From Halicephalobus mephisto (lineage: Eukaryota; Nematoda; Chromadorea; Rhabditida; Panagrolaimidae): a stretch of 32,313 bases of DNA. The position numbers and the translations under genes are program-made. Under the pieces are notes generated by a model. It saw only the letters and a list, made by a program, of their open reading frames with translations, had not been told where the DNA came from and ran no database searches. Below, in pieces: positions 1 to 12,352 of the stretch. Where the stretch lies: positions 1 to 32,313 of the forward strand of contig SWDT01000241.1 of NCBI GenBank assembly GCA_009193035.1. The letters run 5' to 3'. The first letter of the stretch is position 1; every line of letters starts with the position of its first letter.

Positions 1-129
1 AATCACTGATGAAAATGAGAGAAGAAAAATTCATCGGGAAAGAAGGAATATAAACTGAGAATACTGTCCCATTCATCTGAAATAGAAGTAATTTCCAATC
101 ACAAAACCTGAATTATGTACATGAAAACT

Positions 130-1830
130 AATTCCTTGATTTTTGACCAAGTAATCTTGTATGAGGTCACTGTATCTCCATCAAGTGCTGGTATCTGCAC
201 AATTTTCTCCAGAATAATTCGAGTAAGATATTGTTCTCGTCTAACATCATATTAGTGCTAAGAAGAATCCTCTCATCAGCATTATTGTCCTTGAAGTATT
301 TCTGAAGTTGAGTCAAAATCAAAGTGTTATCTAAGTTCAGGAACTGGAGATATAAATATTTGAATCCACTAGGTCTGTGTTAGCTAAAGTAGAAGAATTT
401 CCATAATCATTATAATTCTGTGAATTTCCTGTTCTTCTTCTCGACACTTAACATGTCAACAGTTTGTAATTACAACTCTTTTTTCACAGGAACGGAATAA
501 AAAAGTTTGTCCTGTACATGTTATTTGAACAAATTCTTCACATGTGATACAAATCCATTTCCTCAAATCATCAGAACAGCTTTAAGAATATTCTATTTCT
601 AGTAATAATGAAGTTTATTCCGTTTGATTCTGTTCAGCAGAAGACATCCAAGGAATCCAAACTTATTTCCTTCACAGTTCCTCTCGGTAGCAACAATTAG
701 TTCAGATAAATCATTTGAGATTATTAAATTCGTGTTTTTTAATCTTTCTCTTGTCTTGATCTTCTGGACAACAATATCATTTTCGTTATGAGTTAAAATA
801 ACTGAGTCCATACACCTGTACCAATGTTCATTGATTTGGTTGACCTAATGACCACACATGTATTCCAGGAATTCCTCATATTCATTTACTCGTCTGTAAA
901 TGCAACATTCAAAATACCAATATGTCTTTTCATCGAAAATAATTCAAAAGCCGAGGTCCTTTGATACTTTACTTTAAATAGTAGCTTATACGGTCCTGGA
1001 AGACTGAATAACAAATCTTTTTAAGAATGAAACCCATGAAATAAGGAATGTCATAAAAAAGTTTAAAATTTGAAGAGTACCGATTTCTGAGACTTACTGA
1101 TATAACATTTGGAGGATGTTTGAGGAGGTGGAATGGCAGAAGTTCTTTGTAGTCATCTAGGACAATCAAATTGCTCCTGATGATATTAAGTTATATAATA
1201 GAATAACAGAGAATAGGTCATTGGAGATATATACGTACATATGGTCATTTCAAAAATCATTTGTCTCTCCTAATACGCAAATTTTATAGTATTCACGAGA
1301 TCTACTCTGTTGTGAAATCCCAATAAGAAATAATAAAAACAATACAACTAAATACACTTGTTGTAAGATGTCAAATCATTAGTTACTCTAATAATGAAGC
1401 TTATGTTCGAAAGTTTATATTTCGATCATTAACTAGTCTGATCAATATCATTGTCAAAGTGGGACTATTAAAAGTAAAATTGTAGTACCTGTTTTTGAGA
1501 CAGTTCATGAATGCTCTCTGCAGAACACTGTTGAACATAATGGACTTGGAGCAATGTTTCATATATGAAAAGTTAATTTTACTCATTTTTAGACTTCCCT
1601 TGTTAAGAAATTCTTCGACTTTAAGAAGACTATCCAAAGTTCTCGACAAAGAAGGAATCCGATATTCAGTTCTCAACCATATCAGTCTATAAAGACAGAT
1701 AAATGGATGAAGATCTTTAAAATTAACTCCTGAATCAAGAAACATTTCATCTGCACTCTGTTGAATTCTGTTCTCTTTATGGAAAACATCTCGATCTTCT
1801 TTCACACCGAGTTTCCTCCTTTTCGATTCT
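130..1830 (-). pseudogene. Decayed minus-strand paralog of the 8783-10697 zinc-ribbon-like gene
   Basis: Reading the minus strand, several broken stretches line up with exon 3 of the intact gene at 8783-10697. Positions 1805-1401 give an open segment with a Tyr-x2-Pro-Ser-Leu stretch that matches the region around residue 240 of the intact protein. Positions 811-599 match its segment before the Cys-rich region. About 575-440 encodes W-I-C-x2-C-E-E-F-V and then an S-C pair, matching the Cys-rich core. About 215-135 matches the C-terminus (Ile-Ile-Leu-Glu-Lys, then Leu-Ile-Gln-Asp-Tyr-Leu) but only with a frameshift. Stops and frame changes separate the blocks, so no full protein can be read. 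At the DNA level it is closer to the plus-strand copy at 2100-3362 than to the intact gene. The 5' limit is uncertain, and no match to exons 1-2 was found. Confidence 0.6.
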
Positions 1831-2099
1831 AAAATGGTGATTTATTTTCCAATGGGCATGAAAATCTATCTTGTTGATTTTGCTGAATTTATCCTATTCA
1901 CTATTTTTTAGAAATTTGTGCTTGATTATGTGGATGGAAATCGGACAATTGTTGGTGTTACAATATGGCTTGGAAGTGAACGATTTTTTATTTTTATATT
2001 TTAAATGATTGTTAATGAAATCATTATGGATATTTTGAGAGTACAGTTATTGCTGAACATTCTGGAACGAAAAAGTTAGGGCACTTTCTAAGGAAATGG

Positions 2100-3362
2100 A
2101 CTTTTTGATAATTTGAATTTCAATCGTCTTTCTGAAACTATCATAGAATTGTTATTAAATAGGTATTAACTGGGGAATTCAAATAAACTTTGATAAGGTT
2201 GAAAACATACCACTGGAGGAATTGATGGACTTCAGAGAGGAATCAGAGAAGATATTTTGAACTCGATAATTTTGTTTATTTTTGATATCAGGAACTGAAT
2301 CAGAAATCCGAAAAATCGAAATCAATAATCATAATGAATTTGAGAAAGTTCCTGCATATCTCTACTTCGCAGAAAAATTGAAATTGAAATTGAAATGAAG
2401 ATGGAGATGGAAGAGGCTAGGTGGCAGGTATTCTTCCAAATTTAAACTCCGAGGGAAATTCATTTGATAAGATTTACTGTAATCTATAAAAGGAAAAGAT
2501 TATGGATTGATAAATAAAATAATTTGTTAAAGATGTATCCAATGCTAAAGAGACTCTTCTTCTGTTACACTGATAACATTAGATACTCCATAGATCGTAA
2601 AAAAATATTTATGAAGGAGATCTTTTCCAGAGATCTTAGTGGGGAATGAAACAATGGCTTCGTTAATCGAATAACTGGTCTCCGATGCAGATCAACGGGC
2701 ATTAGTATAATTGTATGGATTCTACTGTTTTCACAAATGAGAAAAACAGCAATATTGTTGATAAGCTTCAGAAAACCACAAAATCTGTAATTATCACAGA
2801 AACTGATGATCAAGTTGTTAAATTTGAATTCATTGATGTCTTCTGCTGGAGAAAGTCAAATAAGGAAATATCGTCAGTATTTGAAGGAAAGTGCCCTCAA
2901 AGCTATTCAGATGACTTGAGAAAGTTGGTTCGTATAAAATGTGGAGATTTTGTTAAAGGAAAATGTGAGAGACAAATCTTTCTATTTTATCCCTACAAAA
3001 GGAAAAATTCTAATCATGAGCTATTGACATGTCCTTAACGTTCAAAATCATAAAAAGAAAAGTTCCAAGAATTTGGCAAGACGAATCTCCCTGTTTTGAC
3101 CACAGCAAATGAATCAGATTACCATATTGAGGCATTTCCTGATTTTGAACTGAATGATAAAAACCTTGCTTTCATTTTTCCTTGACTCCAAAAACATGAC
3201 AACAGAAGTGATGATAACAAAGTCGATCTACATAGAGATCTATCCAAAGAGAAAGATGATCTTGTCCAAATTATTCTAGAGAAAGTTCTGCAGACTCCTA
3301 ACTTGAATGGGGATACTGTAAATCTCATACAAGAGTATTTAAATAAAAATCGAGGAGATTAA
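2100..3362 (+). pseudogene. Decayed plus-strand paralog of the 8783-10697 zinc-ribbon-like gene
   Basis: Collinear blocks match exon 3 of the intact gene. About 2185-2260 encodes N-F-D-K-V-E-N-I-P-L-E-E-L-M-D-F, against N-Y-D-K-I-R-E-I-T-L-G-E-L-L-N-F in the intact protein, and runs into a stop. About 2290-2400 matches at the DNA level. At 2533-2560 the M-Y-P-M-L-K-R-L-F-F-C-Y-T-D motif is preserved. The open stretch 2715-3038 covers the Cys-rich region. About 3225-3362 encodes the C-terminus and ends in TAA at 3360. In-frame stops and indels lie between blocks. The metal-binding pattern is gone: the first Cys of the W-x-C-x2-C pair is Arg, and the later C-x-C pair is replaced by Tyr-Pro-Tyr. 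It lies head to head with the minus-strand copy, so the pair forms an inverted duplication. Confidence 0.7.
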
Positions 3363-3810
3363 TAGTTGATCTATTTTAACCGAAATTTTGTTCAACTTTT
3401 GAATTACTCTTTCTCAAAATGGATATTTATTTAGTGACAGAAGCTTCTAATTAAAATTAAAGTATACTCTGTAAATGACAAAGTTCAGATATCAGTGGAA
3501 AAATACACTTTTTATCAACTTGTAAAAATAATGAAACGTTTGTACAAATTCTAAGCAGATAAAATATGAAGGATTTCCTTGGATTTATTTATGACCTTTA
3601 TGTAGATGAACTAAAAGTTCTGGTAGAGTTGTGGAATTATTGGGGAGATTTATTGTTAATTAAATTTGGATATTTCATCTCGTTTTGTTTGAAGGAAAAA
3701 GTTTAAAAAGGACGAAATGGGTATTTTCCTACTTTCTCTCAGAGCTAATTATCCTCCCGTTCTGATCTGTTCTCTGATTATTTGAATCTACTCAATATGT
3801 TGAAAAAAGA
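3363..3810. other. Intergenic AT-rich spacer
   Basis: Between the decayed paralog and the 5S-like copy. No open frame, RNA fold or repeat was recognised here. Confidence 0.5.
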
Positions 3811-3929
3811 AGCTAGGAGCACTGGAGATTCCCAGGACGTCTCCGATCCAAGTACTAATCGAGCCCTAGGGCGTTTCACTGGCCAGATCGGACGGGATAG
3901 CGTGTTTTCACCCTGGTTTGACCCCTAGC
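3811..3929 (-). rRNA. Divergent 5S rRNA-like gene or pseudogene
   Basis: The reverse complement reads as a 119-nt 5S rRNA. The internal stretches around TCCCGTCCGATCTGG and AGTACTTGGATCGGAGAC are essentially the conserved eukaryotic 5S sequences, which include the internal promoter region bound by TFIIIA. The ends do not look like the usual Caenorhabditis 5S ends, yet they pair with each other: GCTAGGGG at the 5' end with CTCCTAGC at the 3' end (helix I, eight pairs with one G-U). Helix II also forms, AGGGTG with CGCCCT, followed by two more pairs across a bulged A. I could not form a convincing helix V. A run of six T follows the 3' end (about 3801-3809 on the plus strand, seen as A), as expected of a Pol III terminator. 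This is either a functional variant or a structured, fairly young pseudogene. No SL1 RNA gene was seen beside it. Confidence 0.8.
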
Positions 3930-6900
3930 GATGGGGGATTTTTCTGACTGCATCGCTTTTCCTATTTTGACAGAAGAATAAATCACACGGTATTGTTCGT
4001 TGTAAGAATTACAGAAACGATAGGCATTAAGATTATTTATTTTTTTGTGTGACACGAAACCATTCCATTTAAATATACATAGTAACGATGATATTTTTGA
4101 AAACAACATGATATAGAGACAAAAATGAAAGTTGAATTTTTGGATTGTCGTCCGCCTCTGAGGGATCAAGAAGAGACATTCATGATCGACAGAATTAGTT
4201 AGAAGTTTTTCTTAATGTAGTTTCTACTCTGGAGAACATTTTTCTGAGTATATTTTTGAAAACCATATACAGCATTTTATTGTGAAATCTATAATAATTC
4301 AGGAATAAAACTATTTCAATAGATTAATTCAAAAAAGTACTTTATTGATGAATAATGACTTCTGAATTGTCGATTATAGATTTAGCACAAGAAATGCATC
4401 TGATGGAAGTTCATTCCGTTGTTCGTTGGTGAGAATGAAGAATAGTTCGATTATTTTTCATTTCTGTTTTTGTATGAAAGTTCCTTCCTGAAAGTTGATT
4501 CAATAATGATATTCCATTACTGAGAATTAACTTACTTCTTTATTGACATTTTTTTATGTTATTGAGGGATATTTCATCTCGTTCCAGCAATGAATTTCAG
4601 TTATGATAATGTTCAGTAGTCTCTTCTACATTGCAATCGGGAGAAAGCATTGATTTATCATGATCAGGAGACGGATATAATTTTCTCCATTCTTGAGCTT
4701 ATCTGCTGTGGTGGAAGAAACATTCATAGTGTATTCCATGAGTTCAGTTCTGGATCTGTATTCGATGCATTGAAGAAGTACAAAGGTACGACTCTTGATA
4801 TCATCTGGATATTCATTCTGATCTGATACCTGATCCGAGTTTGAATCAAAAACATTATTTCTTATCTCGGATTGAAAAAGATCTGTAATTTGAAATTTGA
4901 ACGATGTTGAGGAACTAGGTATAGTTAAAGTGTTCTTTAGGAATTAAAAGAGTTATTCATGTTATCTATGCATTCTGAAAGAAACATTAAAAAGCCAAAT
5001 TATCGTTAGAACCAGTCGGAATTGATATGATATAGTGTTTCGTATTATCAAAATCGACGGTCGGAGTTGGAAGTTAAAATCAGAATTTTCCATGTTAAGA
5101 CACAACTTATGGGTTATGTTGGAATTGAAACATTTGATTAAGTTTCGATTATCAATTTAGATAAAATAGATTTTTGAAATGGAAAAATTCATAAATACTT
5201 TTTAACACAAAGAGTCCAAATTTCGATTTTGAACCCTGACCTCTGACTTTGATAATACACAGCACAGATTCCTGGTCGAAATTACTTTATAAAACGGAAA
5301 CTAAAAATCAAAAATCAAGTAATATATTGGTTCTGTAGATTTGACCTATATAGTCGTTATTTCAATTACCAATTGATAACTACTAGTTATTAGTGAAGAA
5401 AGTTTTCTTCATTCATGGAAAAAAGACAGGATGTTTCACTGTTGTATTCGATGATAATACGAAACATGGATCCTTTATTCATCGAATTTATCCAATTTTG
5501 TCCATATTAATCGTTAATTTCTTAGACAACACAATTCACTGAAAAAACTGATCGACTGTGTTCGACTTAAAAGTAGTGAATTCGTTCTATAATAACGATA
5601 TTATTTATTGGTTGCGGAATTAGGATTTGAAATAAATTATCGACTTATTGTTCTCACTCTTGGATAATTAAACCGAAGAACTCATTCTAATTTCAGACTT
5701 TACTTTATGAATAGCTTGTCAGACAAGTATTGAAGGCTTTGAAATGCAAGATAACGGTATATAGAGAATAGGAAGATAGACACAATAACCGATCGGAAGA
5801 GGAAGTGATGAGTGTTCTCTCAGGAAATAAATGAGCCAGTTGTTGTCACCTCTTCTATTCACAGTTCTTTCGCTCTCTACCATCATCGTTATTCCGCACT
5901 CTGCTTCCAAGAATATCAGCATTCACCTAACCAGAGATCTAGTTATTGAATACAGTTCCCGATTAGAACGTTTTTTTCGGTTTTATTACCCGGATTTGAG
6001 GTAAACATTTGATCCGCTCTTGAGTAATCTTGTGGTGGTGAGTTTAAATTTTGGACTGCTCTTCTGATCAGGAGCTTTTAATTGGAAATTGAGTTCTTTT
6101 GTGATTCCCATTTTATCAAAAGGTTTAGTAAATCTAATTGACAAATAACTCTTAAAATTAATAACTTCATCATATTACTTGCAGCACCGGTGTTTTCTGA
6201 GAAATTGATTCGTCTTTTATCTTTGATAAATAAATGATTGAGAGAAAGCAACTATTTCATCATGATGTAAAAATAAGAGTTTGTTCTTCAGTGGATCTGA
6301 CTTCCACTGATTGATTTTAATCATTTAAACTAAGTAATCAGTTGATCAATCAGATAGAATATATCACAATCATCTGAAAATCAAGTCGTATCTGGAATTC
6401 GAAGTAGTTATTTATTTCAATCAGAACAGACATTTTTAGTTGAGAACTGTTATCCTCAAAGAGAATGTCACAAGTCTCACTGAAATGTTTGGGTAGGTCA
6501 AACAATTAATAAAAATTCTAATGGAAATTGATAAAACCTAGTATCCATAGATGAACTGTTTTTAAACACAGTGAATTTGAGATCAGGTTTCAAATTTTCA
6601 ATCAGAATAAGCATCTGAGGACTAAATCAAAGTCTTTTTCAGAATTCCCATTCTCATATTAATTTATATAACTAAATTCCTCTACATCCATGAAATATAT
6701 TGTAGAGAAATTGTACAAGATCCTATGGAAGTTATAATTGAAATAGCTATGAAAAGTTCACTCCATTCTACTTTTGATGATTCGGATAATCCCTTCAGTA
6801 ATTTAAAAAGCTGAACAACAATCTTTGAATGATAAGAATTGAAACAATCTCTGTTCTGAAAAAATGTAAATTAGCTAAGACACGCTGTTTACCCTGCCTA

Positions 6901-8782
6901 AATGCTGCGCACAGGTTGCAATTTTAATTTTAATTTTGATTTTGACGTCAACAATCAATTCTTTATAGACCTCGGCACAGATTTATTTTCGGATCTCGAA
7001 ATTCAGAGATTGTAGTTCGCAGTCATCAGATAAAAACTACTGGCTTTTTCTGATGGTTCTCTTTTTCAAAGTCTTCAGCTTCTGGGATCAGTACTCTAAT
7101 TGTTCAGAGAGTATTTGTTAGTAAAAAAGATCTAGAGTACAAAATTCTTTCTTCAGATGCCTTCAAGTCTATTGTCAAAGATAAATTCAGCAATGAAATA
7201 CAGATGTCAGTGAGAAAGTGAAGCAGATTTAATTAAATTTGAAGTGATGAAATTTCAAATTTAGAAATGCTTGAAGTGTTAAATAAGAACTGTACATTCT
7301 TGTTTTCGAAATTCAGAAAAATAAAGTTTCGATGTAATTGAATAACTTCTATTAGAAGTAATTGATTCTGTGTTACTCTAATTCTTCTGGATTCAAGAAT
7401 CAAAGAAATCTCTCTTTCGTGATCTCGAGAATTTACAAAATATTCTGAAGATGGAATTATTTTAATAGTTCTTCTCTTCTTTTAAACATGTAATGGACTT
7501 TGCTCTCCAGGAGAAAATCACTGATAAAAGCTTGCATTTCATCCTTTATCAGTATCGATTTAGAGGAAATTGGAGAACTCACTTTCAGAGAATGTTTAAA
7601 AAAAGTTGAAAAGTGAAGAAATTTAAAAAAAGGATCTTTATTCAGTTTAGGAAATTACAGAAGGTTTACAGATTCCTACGTGTTATTTCAATAAACAGAC
7701 AGATGAAATTGGTTTAACAGATTTTTAGAAATCGTTGAAAACTAACAGTTTATGTAAAAAGTTCGATTTCCCATAGTGGATGTTTTGTAATAACATTTCA
7801 CAAATGAATTTTTATTGTATATCTTGGTTAAATGGGTGTGATAATTTGGATCAAAGTCATGTAATATATAAAATACTGTTTAGTTTTAGATATTAATTGT
7901 TATTCAGGAAATTACTGAAACCTTTTAACAAGATTATAATCCAGATCACAATATTCTATTAATAACAGGTTGTTTTTTTGTAGATAATAACAAATTGTGG
8001 AAGATGAGATATTTAGTTATTTCGGAACTTTACAAATGAATTAGTTGATTAATTTCAACAAGATCATTGGATAGATTCTGACCGTAGAATCTGGTAGACT
8101 TCAGGTATTATAAATGAATGGTAGAGAATTCAATACTGGTTTTTCAAGTTCCCTTAATTAGATATGTCTGTACTTATTTCCGCACATATTGTACAAATTT
8201 ACAGAATACGAAAACTTCTGTTCATTTATCTCAGATTTTACTGTCATATTACTTTGGGTATTTCTACGAACAAAACATATTTGAATTAGGGCCAAAATCT
8301 CATTCAATATTGCTTGTGAGTTGTCAATGTCAAACAAATTGTTCGCTTGTTGGTTAGTTTATTCTTTAGGATAGTTTTCAAATGATCCTGAAGGTATAAA
8401 GCAGTAGATTAGATTTATAATGTGGAAATCCAGATTTGTCATTCTCTTGTGATTCATTCTGTTTCTAATATTTTGATCCTCATCTTTGTTAATGATTAAG
8501 ATTCTTATTACGGTTATTTTCTGACTTTCGTCCGCTACTACAGAACAGGAAAGTGAGTTTTAAGTCAGTTTATGCTTTTATTTTTCTGTATTGGTTGAAA
8601 ATTGACCTTTGGAGAGTTTTCTGTCATAGAAGGGAGTGGCTTAAATCACTGTTATTGAAAGATGACTGAAATTCCTTTTGAGGTGTTTATTTGTGATAAG
8701 GTGTCAGTTCTGTTAAGTTGGGTGAATTCAGTTATTGATTTGTTCTGTGATTACAAAATACTAAATTGTTTTTGGTGTTGAA
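3930..8782. other. Long intergenic region, no supported gene
   Basis: Nearly 5 kb of AT-rich DNA between the 5S-like copy and the intact family gene. Open stretches are short (for example 5719-5922 on minus and 8118-8357 on plus) and have no splice signals, motifs or family similarity that I can see. The only structured element noticed is the inverted repeat at 5040-5265. The last few hundred bases presumably contain the promoter of the gene starting at 8783, but no element can be named. Confidence 0.5.
5040..5265. repeat. Fold-back (inverted) repeat, family also at 21.2 and 30.5 kb
   Basis: The left arm begins at a TATTATCAAAATCGACGGTC-like stretch near 5044. It continues through AGTTGGAAGTTAAAATC and a CATGTTAAGACACAACTTATG-like segment. 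The reverse complement of the same pattern appears at about 5205-5262 (TTTGATAATAC at its inner edge), so the arms face each other across roughly 70-100 bases. The arm sequence recurs near 21185-21250 and 30530-30610. Confidence 0.5.
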
Positions 8783-10697
8783 ATGGCTGATTGTTATGGC
8801 CGTGACTGCAAATTAGGATGGGGATACAATGAATCTTTGAATCGATTGATTCCCATTGAAGGAGAACCTTCTAATGTTACATCGGAAGTCAGGAATAAAT
8901 GGGAATATGGGGCTTATAATTTGCCATCGAGTAATATTCTATACTGGGTAAGTTTCTTGTTCATTGAATAAATTCATTGTGGATATTTTAGAGATGGCCG
9001 TATGATGAGTTATGCATAAGTTACTTTCTGGAACCAAGCTGCAGAAAATTCCTCGATTTCCAGATTAATTTTGACAATAATGAATATTGGGAAGTTAATT
9101 GTTATTTTATAAGAAAAAGAAAAAGATCTGAGAAGGTTCTGAAGTATCCACTCAACTGCAGTCATTTTATCAGTGAGATTGCTTATGGTGTAGATTTATA
9201 CGTGCAGTTTCCAAAAATGGGATTTCCAGAAGATGATAATGAGGTAAGATTCATCAGTATAGATCCCACTTATTAGTAGAGAGTTTACTCTAATTTGATT
9301 AAATTTCTGACAGATCTTGAAAAAATATTACACAATGAATAGTTCTGAGAATAAGTTTTTGATAGCAAATTATGCAATTATTTGAATTACTTTTGTCTAT
9401 CTACTTTATCAGAAAGTTCTTTTAGGTAAAAAACTTATTTGAAAAAAGAAGTTTCAATGAGGCCCAAAAGAAGACCAGATGCAGAGCTCTGGTTAACTAC
9501 GATAAAATCAGAGAAATAACTTTGGGGGAACTTTTGAATTTCATGGATGAAATAAAGGAAGATAAGTATTCTCAAGATGATATTCCTGTCTGGTTTGAAT
9601 ATGAAAAACTGAGTCAGGAAATCCGAGAAACTGCCATCAGTAATGAAAGCAAATTTGGAATCTGCCTCAAATATCTCTACTTTGTTTACCGAAAAATTGA
9701 AATAAAGATGGAGAAGACTGGGTATCCGAGTATTCTTCAAGATATAGAATCTAACAAAACATTTGTTGATATTGGTTTCAATCTTAAAAGAGCGAAAGAA
9801 GACTACAAGTTAATGAATAGAAACGATTTCTTGGAAATGTATCCAATGTTGAAGAGACTCTTTTTCTGCTATACTGATTATATAAAATTCTCAATCGAGT
9901 TTGTAAGCAAAATTGATGAAGGAAACTATCTTCCGGGAACAAAAGAGGAAATGAAACCTTGGCTCCACAAATTGAATGAATGGTTCCCGATGAAGGTGAA
10001 TGGAGAATGGATCAACTGCACAGGTTCCTTCGTTGCAACCCCTCCTGGTTATGAACAAGTGATTGAAATGTTGAAGAAAACAATCAAATTAAGAAATTGC
10101 CAAGTGATTATTGACAATGATGCAGATGAGCCATATGTAGTAAATGAAAATAATACAAAGATCCTATTTGGGTTAGTGAACATGAAAGAAGCTACGGCAA
10201 ATCAAAGCTCATGCTATTTTAATGTGTTGGAATTAGAATGCCCAGGAGAGTGCACTCCAAATCTAAAGAGATGGATATGCACCAAGTGTGGGGAATTCGT
10301 CTCTCAGAAAAATATAATTCTGTTCTGTTCTTGTGGATCAAAGAAATACAAAGAAAAATTTTTCATTTGTCACCATCCAAATCACCGACTAGGACAGCAA
10401 AGAGAAATACAAAATGAACCGGAAATTGTTCACCCACCAGTCCCCGAGATGGAAGCAAATCAAAGTCAATTATATGATGAAGATAATTTGTTGCCTAGAA
10501 TCTGTGAACAACTCCAGAAAATAAAAATTAGGGAGAAGGAATCTACGAACCCTAAAGTCCTCCTTGCCCTCCTCGATCTTCAGTCTAAGAATAAGAACAA
10601 AGAAGAAACAAAGGATATTTTAAGACCACTTCAAAACTTAAATCTGGGTGGAGACATTAAGCATCTTATCTCTCAATACTTGAGTGAAGATAATTAA
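8783..10697 (+). CDS. Intact member of an unrecognised nematode family with a Cys-rich, zinc-ribbon-like segment (562 aa, 3 exons)
   Basis: Exons are 8783-8947, 8992-9243 and 9426-10697, all joined in phase 0. The intron at 8948 is 44 bp with GTAAGT and TTTTAG. The intron at 9244 is 182 bp with GTAAGA and CTTTTAG; using the earlier AG at 9412 would hit a stop at once. The Met at 8783 is the first in frame. The predicted protein has no signal peptide or clear membrane segment. The middle is rich in charged helices. The Cys-rich region has C411 and C415, W-I-C424-x2-C427, C440-x-C442, and a C454-H455-H456-x2-H459 cluster, a pattern suggesting one zinc-ribbon-like fold. The last 70 residues look helical, with repeated Leu. 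I do not recognise the family and assign no function. Two decayed relatives lie at 130-1830 and 2100-3362, and the retained C-terminus in those copies supports this gene model. Confidence 0.8.
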
Positions 10698-10855
10698 ATG
10701 AACGTTTAATTTACTAATTTCACTATTAATCTATATTTATATGTTTCTCGAAGAAAGATTTGGTTAATAATTTAATCTTGTTTCTTTTTCTTAATTACAT
10801 TTCAAACTTGTAAAGTTCTTAAAATTTATTTTGTTTTTATTAGTTTACTGTTAAG

Positions 10856-10861
10856 AATAAA
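10856..10861 (+). promoter_or_regulatory. Candidate poly(A) signal AATAAA
   Basis: A canonical AATAAA lies about 160 bases after the stop codon of the three-exon gene, in AT-rich sequence. The position fits a nematode 3' UTR, but the motif is common by chance in such DNA. Confidence 0.4.
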
Positions 10862-12301
10862 ATGGATTAAATAGCCATCCACTTTTGGTTTTGATAAAGA
10901 AAATAACACAATTGAAATTACTAATCAAGCTGATGAGTAGAATGGTCTTTATGGGATAGTCATCTTAGAATTTCTCTGTCAAGGAAATGAAGTGAGTGTT
11001 CTCTTTGATTCTTGTTAAAAATGAACCTAACTACTAGAGAATTAGAGAATATTTTCATAATGAAAACCCCTAGAACTAGCATCCCGTAGTTTAGATAATC
11101 TCTGTGTTAGTTATACTGTTAGTTGTTCTCTCTATGAATGTATTTTGTTAGTATCAAAAACTAGTATTGATATAAGAGCGAAGATAAAATATATATTAAC
11201 AGCTTTCAATATCATTCTATTACTAAAGAGTGGTTTATTTTATTTTAGTAATAAAACGATTCTACTCCATGAAAGAAAAGAACAAGAAGTTTTACAAGAT
11301 TACATTTACGCTGATCACGAGAAAAGTGGAAAACTGACTTATTACGAAGTAAAAAAAAGTGCGTGTTAATTTCAACAACAAACGAATAAAATCTCTCTTA
11401 TATCGGTATTTCTGTAAATGAAAGAATAAATCTGTGTGAGTGATGAGTGGACTCTTTTATCTGTTGACCGATATTCCTTTAGGGAAACGACAAATCCGGT
11501 CAACTATTGAATTTTGGTTAACAAAAGTCAAACAATTTTTCCTCTCCTACATTTAAATTTGTATAGTGATATCTAGTTGTGTCTACTCATTTATCTAACA
11601 TCTCTCTTGATCTATTTAGAGACAGGGTTTGTTCAAAAATAAAGCTAGAAAATCTTGAACGTCGAAAATCTGAATCTTTTTGAAGCCATCCTTTTATGAT
11701 TTTTCAAAGTTAAACAAATATAAGCATCCTCTAATGGTTCCAGATCATTGCTTTTGAGATATCCTTTATTTCTACGAGTCCGAAATCAACTCCCACCACA
11801 ATCACTGATGAACTTACTTTTCATGATCAGGAACTTGGCTGGAATGGAGTCCTCATTCTGACAGATACGAATACTCGAGGAAGACAGTAAATAGAACAGG
11901 ACAAGACTGAACTCTGTTTTGAAGTAACTGGAATCTAAACACCTTGAATTGGATCTTATTGATGTTCTCAGAGTAGCATTACTCTCTTCTCGTTATGTGC
12001 TCTTTTTCGGATTCACCTTATTCACGAACACCTTCTCTAAGAGGAGAATTAGAAATTTGTCCTAAAGCAATTCCACACCACTGATCTTTCTGATCATACT
12101 CATAAAAAGCAGAAGTGGTTTGTGCAGAAATTTTAAAAAATAATGATAGTTATTTTGCTATGGAGATTTTCTAAGTTCATATTGAGACCCTTGGAATGAT
12201 ACAAAACTCACTCAAATCCTATGGGGATTTATATGGATTTCCTAATTTGATTACGAAATCCGGTAGGTAGTCAATCTGTAACAGACCCGTTCGTTGCATT
12301 G

Positions 12302-12352
12302 CTGGCGCACTGTTTTGAGATTGATATAGCTGTGGTTCGATCTCTCATTCAA
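12302..12352 (+). repeat. Weak tRNA-like (SINE-like) remnant
   Basis: TGGCGCACTG resembles a Pol III A box, and GTGGTTCGATCTC about 30 bases later resembles a B box. An A-run follows. Downstream, near 12397-12411, a CGACACAACTAAA stretch resembles the 3' flank of the better copy at 15341. It is too diverged to call firmly. Confidence 0.3.

Noticed and set aside
969..1169. 66-aa minus-strand open frame between blocks of the decayed paralog
   Set aside because: I could not align it with the intact protein; it is probably a decayed or unrelated stretch of the pseudogene.
3876..4169. 97-aa open frame on the minus strand
   Set aside because: Its 3' part lies inside the 5S-like RNA; no splice or family support.
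5719..5922. 67-aa minus-strand open frame with a hydrophobic end
   Set aside because: Short, isolated, no recognisable motif or signal.
8118..8357. 79-aa plus-strand open frame upstream of the three-exon gene
   Set aside because: No similarity to the family copies and no donor joining it to 8783.
11145..11369. Open frame with an EF-hand-like D-H-E-K-S-G-K-L stretch
   Set aside because: No ATG, only one partial loop, no second EF-hand and no flanking splice sites.
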